Source of the DNA: Lyngbya sp. CCAP 1446/10 | Lineage (GTDB): Bacteria; Cyanobacteriota; Cyanobacteriia; Cyanobacteriales; Microcoleaceae | DNA length: 64,000 bases | Direction: 5' to 3' | Assembly (NCBI RefSeq): GCF_026130175.1 | Contig: NZ_JAIGNI010000006.1 | Location: 1-64,000, forward strand | Shown here: positions 58,499 to 64,000 of the stretch, in pieces | Position numbering within the stretch: the stretch's first letter is position 1 | How the letters are laid out: each line of letters begins with the position of its first letter | Notes under the pieces: model-generated | The model's database searches: none | The model's input: the letters and a program-made list of their open reading frames with translations, nothing else | What the model was told of the DNA's origin: nothing | Made by a program: the position numbers and the translations under genes

Positions 58499-60085
58499 TT
58501 AATCTTGGAACACCATAATGCTGCCCGAATAACAAGCGACCCACACCTGATTAGTTTCCGGATCGTAAGTAATCCCGATCGGACTTGAATTAACCTTCAC
58601 TGTTTGCAGCACTTTCAGATCGCTCGTCCTCACTTTGCTCACAGTATTCGAGAAATAGTTAACCACATAAATCAATTTTCCATCACCAGAAATCGTCATG
58701 CTGCGAGGTGCATTTCCCGTCGAAACTTTGTCTACCACTTCACCAGTTGCCAGGTCAATTTTGGCCACATTCCCTTCACCATTCAAAGTGGCATATAGAT
58801 ACTTGCCATTGGGATCTATCGTCAAATGACGGGGCGCATTGCCAATATTTTTCAACCATTCTACCGAAAAGTCTAGCAGATTTACTTTCGCAATATCGGA
58901 AGAACCCATGACGGCAACATAGGCATTTTTGGAATCGGGAGTGACCACAATTCCGCGAGGATATGCACCCAGTTTTACCCGCTCGACTTCGCGATTTTTA
59001 TTGATATCAACTATGCTCAAATCCCAAGTACACCAATTGCTCGCGAGTACGAAGCGATTGTCAGGCGAAACAGCATTAAATTTCGGAACCGCACCTACAG
59101 GAATTATCTGTTCTATTTTCAATGTTTGGGTGTTGATGCGGTACAGGAAACTTTGGTCGTGTTTTGCTGATGGAGAACACCTGTCGCTACCGGGATTTTT
59201 AAACCCAGAACCGTACATTTGATAGTTGGATACATAGCCATACTTGCCATCTGTTGAAAAAGCAGCTTCTACGGGAGAACCTTGATAATTGCCTTTGAAT
59301 TTAGAAAAGCCAAACTTTGACAAGTTGACTGTATCGGGAATAGTCTTGACTAATTTAAAGTTCCTATCATAAACTGTGATGCTATGGCTGTACATCATGT
59401 TTTGAGCAAAGAACAAACCCGCTCCCGAATAAACTATTGATTTGGGCGATATTTTGCCGTAAATAGTTTTTTTCAAAGTCATTTTACCTTCAGTATTTAC
59501 CAGCCTTTTACCTTGTGATTCATTTTCTTTGTTTTCAAGGTTTGGAGCAGGAGTTTCTGTTTTAAATGGTGGTAAAAATGGTTCTTGAAAGAGAGGTTGT
59601 TGTGGCTGATTTTTAGTTGTATCTTCGAGTTTGTTGTTGTTTTCTGTGGCGGTAGGAGATGGCGAAGGTCGATCGACCTTTGACGATGTTTTTTCCGCAG
59701 ATTCCTGGTCAGGGCTGGCGGCTGGCGACTTGCCTTTGAGGGCTGACAAGGTTTGAGGGCCGACAATTCCGTCAACTTTTAGGTTGTTCTCTGCTTGAAA
59801 CTTTTTCACCGCAGCCAGGGTGATAGAACCGTAAAATCCTGTAACCCTACGGCCAAAATATCCTGATGTTTGTAGAGTTTTCTGGAGTTCGACAACTTCC
59901 GGGCCTGAATCACCTTTTTTGAGGGCGAGGGCGGGATAGACTAAATTGGAAATTGTGAGACAGATTGTAAAGAAGAGTAAAGGAGTCGAGGCTAAATTTA
60001 GGTGATTTGTCGCGTTGGGCGATCGAGTTTGAGCTGGGGGTGTTTCCCAAGTTTCAGCTAAATGCAGGTATGCCAGTCCGTCCAT
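58499..60085 (-). CDS. Peptidoglycan-binding domain and YVTN/YncE propeller protein
   Basis: 528 residues. A hydrophobic segment near 35-55 is probably a signal or anchor, so the first 30 residues may be mis-started. A PG_binding_1 domain follows (VVELQKTLQTSGYFGRRVTG to VDGIVGPQTLSALKG), then a Ser/Pro/Thr/Gln-rich linker (about 120-195) and a seven-bladed YncE-type propeller (PRGIVVTPDSKNAYVAVMG). A cell-wall-bound, surface or periplasmic protein is likely. Blades repeat NAPRxLTI-like units. Confidence 0.82.
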   Translation of the reverse strand: MDGLAYLHLAETWETPPAQTRSPNATNHLNLASTPLLFFTICLTISNLVYPALALKKGDSGPEVVELQKTLQTSGYFGRRVTGFYGSITLAAVKKFQAENNLKVDGIVGPQTLSALKGKSPAASPDQESAEKTSSKVDRPSPSPTATENNNKLEDTTKNQPQQPLFQEPFLPPFKTETPAPNLENKENESQGKRLVNTEGKMTLKKTIYGKISPKSIVYSGAGLFFAQNMMYSHSITVYDRNFKLVKTIPDTVNLSKFGFSKFKGNYQGSPVEAAFSTDGKYGYVSNYQMYGSGFKNPGSDRCSPSAKHDQSFLYRINTQTLKIEQIIPVGAVPKFNAVSPDNRFVLASNWCTWDLSIVDINKNREVERVKLGAYPRGIVVTPDSKNAYVAVMGSSDIAKVNLLDFSVEWLKNIGNAPRHLTIDPNGKYLYATLNGEGNVAKIDLATGEVVDKVSTGNAPRSMTISGDGKLIYVVNYFSNTVSKVRTSDLKVLQTVKVNSSPIGITYDPETNQVWVACYSGSIMVFQD

Positions 60086-60190
60086 AGTTTTTACCAGGTA
60101 TTTTTGATGCTATGATACACCAGTTAACATTGATGAAAGAGAAAATTTCATTATAATTAAATCTAGGGTGAAATCTTCGAGCAGTTTTTA

Positions 60191-61423
60191 ATGGTGTCAG
60201 CAAGTAGGAGCGATCGACTAATGTTGAGTGAGGAACAAACAACCGCAGGATCAACACCCCCAAAATCCCGCCAGATGCTGCTCTGGGAAGGCGATGGCGG
60301 ACTTTGCCAGCGGGCTTGGGTCGAAATCGATTTAGCAGCTTTAACTCACAATGTAAAACAGCTTAAAAATCTCTTATCTCCCCAAACCGAACTGATGGCA
60401 GTTGTGAAAGCAGATGCTTACGGGCACGGTGCGATCGCAGTTAGTCAAACAGCCTTGCAAGCAGGTGCTAGTTGGCTGGGTGTGGCGACGATTCCCGAAG
60501 GCATAGAATTGCGAGAAGCTGGGATAGAAGCGCCGATTTTGCTGTTGGGGGCAACTCATACAGCGGCACAGGTAAAGGCGATCGCCCAATGGCACTTACA
60601 ACCCACTATTTGTACTGCCAAACAAGCCCTAATTTTTTCGGAAGTTCTCGTCAGTCTCAATCAATCTTTGTCTGTTCACGCTAAGTTAGATACGGGAATG
60701 TCTCGTTTGGGTACACTCTGGCAAGACGCTACAGAATTTGTGCAATTAGTCAATAGTTTGCCAAATTTAAAATTAGCCAGCATTTACTCTCACTTGGCGA
60801 CAGCCGATAGTCCCGATCCCGCCGTGATGAGAGAGCAACAGCAAGGGTTCAAAAAGGCGATCGCCCAAATCCAAACAGCAGGAATTAACCCCCGTCGCCT
60901 CCACTTGGCCAACTCTGCTGCCACTCTCACAGACTCCGATTTGCACTATGATTTAGTGCGAGTCGGTTTGGCTACCTACGGTCTTTATCCTGCTCCTCAC
61001 TTGCAGGCGATCACCAATTTGCAGCCCGCAATGCAGGTAAAAGCTCGGGTGACGCAGGTGAAAACAATTGCAGCAGGAACTGGCGTTAGTTATGGCTATC
61101 AATTTATTGCTGGGCGCGAGACACAAATTGCGGTAGTTGGTATCGGCTATGCAGATGGGATTCCCCGCAATCTTTCTAATAAAATGCAGGTTTTAGTTAG
61201 GGGCGAATTTGTGCCGCAAGTCGGGGCTGTGACGATGGATCAATTAATGCTGGATGTAACTGATATTCCCGATTTAGAAGTCGGGGAAGTGGTGACTTTA
61301 TTGGGTAAAGATGGGGAAAATCAAATTACTGCTGATGATTGGGCGGAAACTTTAGGAACTATTTCATGGGAAATTCTCTGCGGTTTTAAACACCGATTGC
61401 CTCGCGTTGCAGTAAACTCTTAA
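60191..61423 (+). CDS. alr: Alanine racemase
   Basis: 410 residues, fold III PLP enzyme that converts L- to D-alanine for peptidoglycan. The PLP lysine is in LMAVVKADAYGHGA, the catalytic Tyr region is GVSYGYQF, with VGIGYADGIPR and GAVTMDQLMLDV as further family motifs. About 40 extra residues precede the usual start (CQRAWVEIDLAALTHNVK), so a later start cannot be excluded. Confidence 0.96.
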   Translation: MVSASRSDRLMLSEEQTTAGSTPPKSRQMLLWEGDGGLCQRAWVEIDLAALTHNVKQLKNLLSPQTELMAVVKADAYGHGAIAVSQTALQAGASWLGVATIPEGIELREAGIEAPILLLGATHTAAQVKAIAQWHLQPTICTAKQALIFSEVLVSLNQSLSVHAKLDTGMSRLGTLWQDATEFVQLVNSLPNLKLASIYSHLATADSPDPAVMREQQQGFKKAIAQIQTAGINPRRLHLANSAATLTDSDLHYDLVRVGLATYGLYPAPHLQAITNLQPAMQVKARVTQVKTIAAGTGVSYGYQFIAGRETQIAVVGIGYADGIPRNLSNKMQVLVRGEFVPQVGAVTMDQLMLDVTDIPDLEVGEVVTLLGKDGENQITADDWAETLGTISWEILCGFKHRLPRVAVNS

Positions 61424-61495
61424 CTAGGACGATCTGGATGCTCGCAAATACAGTATGATTCAAGACGCTTCAGTTAATCATGTTTATGCCCCGGA

Positions 61496-61577
61496 GATCC
61501 CCCTAAATCCCCCGAAAGCAAGGGGGACTTTGAGCAATTTCTTGTTCCCCCATTTTTAAGGGGGGCTAGGGGGGATC
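61496..61577. repeat. CCCCCTAAATCCCCC/GGGGGGCTAGGGGGG inverted repeat
   Basis: GATCCCCCTAAATCCCCC and GGGGGGCTAGGGGGGATC lie 46 bp apart, with an inner CAAGGGGGACTTT/GTTCCCCCATTTTT pair. This is a common dispersed repeat of cyanobacteria, here between alr and the MscS gene. Confidence 0.75.
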
Positions 61578-61669
61578 GGGCTTAACTTAACCGTAGAGGA
61601 GTATAATTTTGATGCGATCAAATTTGATATTACCAATTACAAATTACCAATTACAAATTACCAATTGAC

Positions 61670-62515
61670 ATGACAGCCAGCACAATTATACTAATAGCTC
61701 AAACCTTGACGGCGCAGCTAGATGCAGAAAGAATACAGGCGATGCAAGTAGCCCAAGAATTCTCGAAAAAATTCGTAGAATTGGGGTTTAAAGTTGTACC
61801 TCAAGCGCTGTGGGCGATCGGTATTTTGTTAATTACGCGATTTGCGATCGACGTTGCGGGCCGCGTGACTCGCCGAACCCTCAGCCGCACGGAAGCCACG
61901 CTGCGGAAATTTTTAGTTCAAGCTGCGGAAATTGTGATTTTGATAGTGGGAGTAGTCGCCGCTTTGAATCAGTTGGGAATTCAAACGACTAGCGTGGTGG
62001 CTGTTGTGGGTGCGGCGGGTTTGGCGATTGGTTTGGCGTGGCAAAATACTCTATCTCACTTTGCTGCTGGGGTAATGTTGATTAGTTTACGGCCTTTTGA
62101 AGTCGGAGATGCGATCGAAGCTGCGGATGTTAAGGGAGTGGTGGACAGCATCGGGATTTTTTCAACAACCGTCGTGACGGACGATCGCATAAAAATTATT
62201 GTTCCGAATAATAATTTATTTAACGGTACACTGAAAAATACTACGGCGATGGGTACGAGGCGAGTAGACTTAAAAATTGATATTGGCGATCGACCGATCC
62301 GTCCAACGATGGCTGAGTTGTTAGAAATTGCCCATTCTCACCCGCTGGTTTTGGAAAATCCGCCCCCGACTTGTTTGGTAGCCGAGATCACTCCAGATAC
62401 GACTATTCTATCTCTCCGGCCCTGGTGCGCGTCGGTAGCCTACGAACAAGTGCGATCGCAAGTTCAAGAACACGTCAAAGAAGCAATGAATGCCAACCAA
62501 AATCAAGCACAATAA
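61670..62515 (+). CDS. Small-conductance mechanosensitive channel (MscS family)
   Basis: 281 residues with three membrane segments; the pore-lining helix is VVAVVGAAGLAIGLAWQNTL, followed by the beta domain (LRPFEVGDAIEAADVKGVV) and the C-terminal cage part. A gated channel that releases solutes in osmotic downshock, located in the inner membrane. Length is typical of the family. Confidence 0.93.
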   Translation: MTASTIILIAQTLTAQLDAERIQAMQVAQEFSKKFVELGFKVVPQALWAIGILLITRFAIDVAGRVTRRTLSRTEATLRKFLVQAAEIVILIVGVVAALNQLGIQTTSVVAVVGAAGLAIGLAWQNTLSHFAAGVMLISLRPFEVGDAIEAADVKGVVDSIGIFSTTVVTDDRIKIIVPNNNLFNGTLKNTTAMGTRRVDLKIDIGDRPIRPTMAELLEIAHSHPLVLENPPPTCLVAEITPDTTILSLRPWCASVAYEQVRSQVQEHVKEAMNANQNQAQ

Positions 62516-62536
62516 ATCTAAAATCCAAAATCTAAA

Positions 62537-63661
62537 ATGAGCAAGTTGTATCCCCAGCAAATTTTGCAAGAACCGGGCGTCAGGATGTCCCTCACCGAAA
62601 AAGAAACAATTCTCAAAAAATTTCCGCCTCCCGACACAGACGGTCAAATTTATGCAGACGCCATTTTTGAAGGTGGTGGCGTGCGCGGAGTTGCCTTTTT
62701 AGGAGCACTCAGATGCTGTCACGATTTGGGTATCCGTTGGCGAAAATTGGCCGGTACTTCTGCGGGTGCAATTACTGCCGCAGTATTGGCAACAGACTTG
62801 TCAATGGATGACTTAGAGCAGTTGTTAGGAGACCTCGATTACAGCATATTTTTAACTCAAAAAAACAGTCCTCTAATTTTAAATGGCGATCCAGCAGACG
62901 ACTTGCAATCTCCAGCTTGGACGCTAATTTTTCTCACAATTAGCCGCCAGATGGGAGAATATTCTGCACAACCTTTCCGGCAGTGGCTGGAAGCAATACT
63001 TAGTAAAGGTCACTTGCAGAGTTTTGCCGATGTCAAAAAACTGGAAAAAGAGCGGGAATTAAAAGTAGTAATATCCAACCTGACTCGCGGTGAAATGTTG
63101 GTGCTGCCCGATGACTTACGGCGGCAAGACTCGGCAGATTCCGATGCTTTGTACCAGCAGTTGCGGCTGCAAAATCCCGAAGAGTTTAGCGTAGCTGAAG
63201 CGGTGCGGCTGTCGATGAGCATTCCGCTATTTTTTGAGCCGGGAAAACTGGGCAATGACTTAATTGTCGATGGGGGAATTCTGAGCAATTTCCCGCTGTG
63301 GATTTATGACAAACAATCCGGTTCGACTCCGGTTGCGCCGCGCTGGTTTACCTTTGGGTTTCGATTAGTTGATACTGGCATTGAGAACCAAATTAAGATT
63401 AATAGTCCGGTGTCGATGCTGTCGGCGATGTTCACCACGATGATGAAAGCAAGAGACCGCTATCACCAGCGCGAAATGGATAAAGGCAGAGTTATCAATA
63501 TTGATGTGACTGAAGCTGCGGTGACGACGACGGATTTTAATCTAGATGCCGATCGCAAGGCTAAGCTGTACCGATTGGGATATTTGTATACTAAGAGGTT
63601 CTTTTTGAGTTCTAACTTTAGTTGGGAAAAGCACTTGAAGGCTAGGGGCTTTGGGGAGTAG
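62537..63661 (+). CDS. Patatin-like phospholipase
   Basis: 374 residues. Oxyanion loop FEGGGVRGVAFLGAL, nucleophile Ser in AGTSAGAITAAV, and Asp in VDGGILSNFPLWIY form the catalytic dyad. It acts as a lipid acyl hydrolase, probably cytoplasmic or membrane-peripheral. It starts 21 bp after the MscS gene, so the two may be co-transcribed; both relate to the membrane. Confidence 0.92.
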   Translation: MSKLYPQQILQEPGVRMSLTEKETILKKFPPPDTDGQIYADAIFEGGGVRGVAFLGALRCCHDLGIRWRKLAGTSAGAITAAVLATDLSMDDLEQLLGDLDYSIFLTQKNSPLILNGDPADDLQSPAWTLIFLTISRQMGEYSAQPFRQWLEAILSKGHLQSFADVKKLEKERELKVVISNLTRGEMLVLPDDLRRQDSADSDALYQQLRLQNPEEFSVAEAVRLSMSIPLFFEPGKLGNDLIVDGGILSNFPLWIYDKQSGSTPVAPRWFTFGFRLVDTGIENQIKINSPVSMLSAMFTTMMKARDRYHQREMDKGRVINIDVTEAAVTTTDFNLDADRKAKLYRLGYLYTKRFFLSSNFSWEKHLKARGFGE

Positions 63662-63792
63662 GAGAGGGGGAGAGTGGGGAAATATGCCTTCCGCCTTCGA
63701 CCAAAGGTATATAGGGAGAGGGATTGAAGAATTTTTGATTTAGGGGTTGGCAAGAGCCTGGTGTGTGTGCTATAGTTAGTTACCGTCATCGT

Positions 63793-63881
63793 GGAGAGGT
63801 GGCTGAGTGGTCGAAAGCGGCAGATTGCTAATCTGTTAAGGGTGTTATCACCCTTCGGGGGTTCGAATCCCCCCCTCTCCG
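63793..63881 (+). tRNA. tRNA-Ser(GCU)
   Basis: Type II tRNA of 89 nt: acceptor GGAGAGG/CCTCTCC with discriminator G, D-loop GGCTGAGTGGTCGAAAGC, anticodon loop TTGCTAA giving GCU, long variable arm (GGGTGTTATCACCC) and T-loop GGGGGTTCGAATCCCCC. CCA is not encoded. Confidence 0.97.
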
Positions 63882-63921
63882 TTCTAAAACTTCTAGGAAA
63901 AAATTCCTTTTAATCAAATTT

Positions 63922-63950
63922 TGTGGGATGGGCTTCTAGCCCGTCCCAAT
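63922..63950. repeat. GGGATGGGCT/AGCCCGTCCC hairpin after tRNA-Ser
   Basis: A 10-bp stem with one G-T pair and a 3-nt loop follows the tRNA by about 45 bp. It is a dispersed repeat form and could end the tRNA transcript, but no T-run follows. Confidence 0.5.
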
Positions 63951-64000
63951 TATTTTCGCAATTCAATTCTAGTCTAGCAGCAATCATCGGCTACCAAATC

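Overview
The window is chromosomal DNA from a filamentous cyanobacterium, probably of the Microcoleus/Oscillatoria/Phormidium type. The evidence is abundant HIP1 octamers (GCGATCGC), a three-repeat ApcE phycobilisome linker, the cyanobacterial/chloroplast-style ATP synthase operon with separate b and b' genes, RpaB, a CCB-type cytochrome b6 maturation factor, and dense intergenic heptamer and pyrimidine tandem repeats. The genus is an inference, because no rRNA lies in the window.

Layout. 1-4.4 kb: HPP membrane protein, repeat-rich relic DNA, a frameshifted IS605-type tnpB, and a P-loop ATPase. 5-7.6 kb: DJ-1/PfpI protein divergent from a LysR regulator, then a Uma2 gene. 7.9-10.6 kb: apcE with its terminator. 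11.4-15.5 kb: methyltransferase, a one-frame MntA-HepT toxin-antitoxin fusion, a strong candidate 6S RNA gene with its own terminator, small cyanobacterial proteins, and a GvpU-like protein. 15.7-19.4 kb: DUF433 relic, hicB with a nonsense-mutated hicA, a tandem duplication of Uma2 plus the tail of moaA, then moaA and a nitrate-reductase-associated protein. 19.8-26.0 kb: the atp1-B-E-F2-F1-H-A-G operon. 26.3-32.1 kb: a horizontally acquired-looking island with two EndoU-type toxin/immunity cassettes around a Z1-family ATPase and a small partner, ending in two duplicated XRE regulators. The stretch from about 27.6 to 32.1 kb has no HIP1 octamer. 32.3-42.7 kb: two paralogous Uma2 genes flanking a DUF697-type GTPase, a ferredoxin, DUF3326, a CPBP protease, the TIGR02587/TIGR02588 pair, and a run of toxin-antitoxin modules, one with a nonsense-mutated PemK/MazF toxin. 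42.7-50.8 kb: radA divergent from rpaB, CCB factor, asnS, anti-sigma-type kinase, alpha/beta hydrolase. 51.2-64 kb: intact solitary tnpB, transglutaminase/propeller protein, DUF928 protein with a TpsB transporter, a peptidoglycan-binding propeller protein, alr, MscS channel, patatin and tRNA-Ser(GCU).

How the genes work together. Photosynthesis and energy genes (apcE, atp operon, rpaB, ccb, ferredoxin) form the stable backbone. MoaA and the nitrate-reductase-associated protein make a molybdenum/nitrate pair. The accessory DNA between them is rich in conflict genes: five recognisable toxin-antitoxin loci, of which two have lost only the toxin to a single in-frame TAA and one has become a toxin-antitoxin fusion, plus polymorphic-toxin cassettes and the Z1 module. 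The best candidates for something undescribed are the Z1 ATPase with its small upstream partner, the MntA-HepT fusion, and the extended GvpU-like protein.

All calls come from reading the sequence and from recall of protein families. No database search or structure prediction was run.
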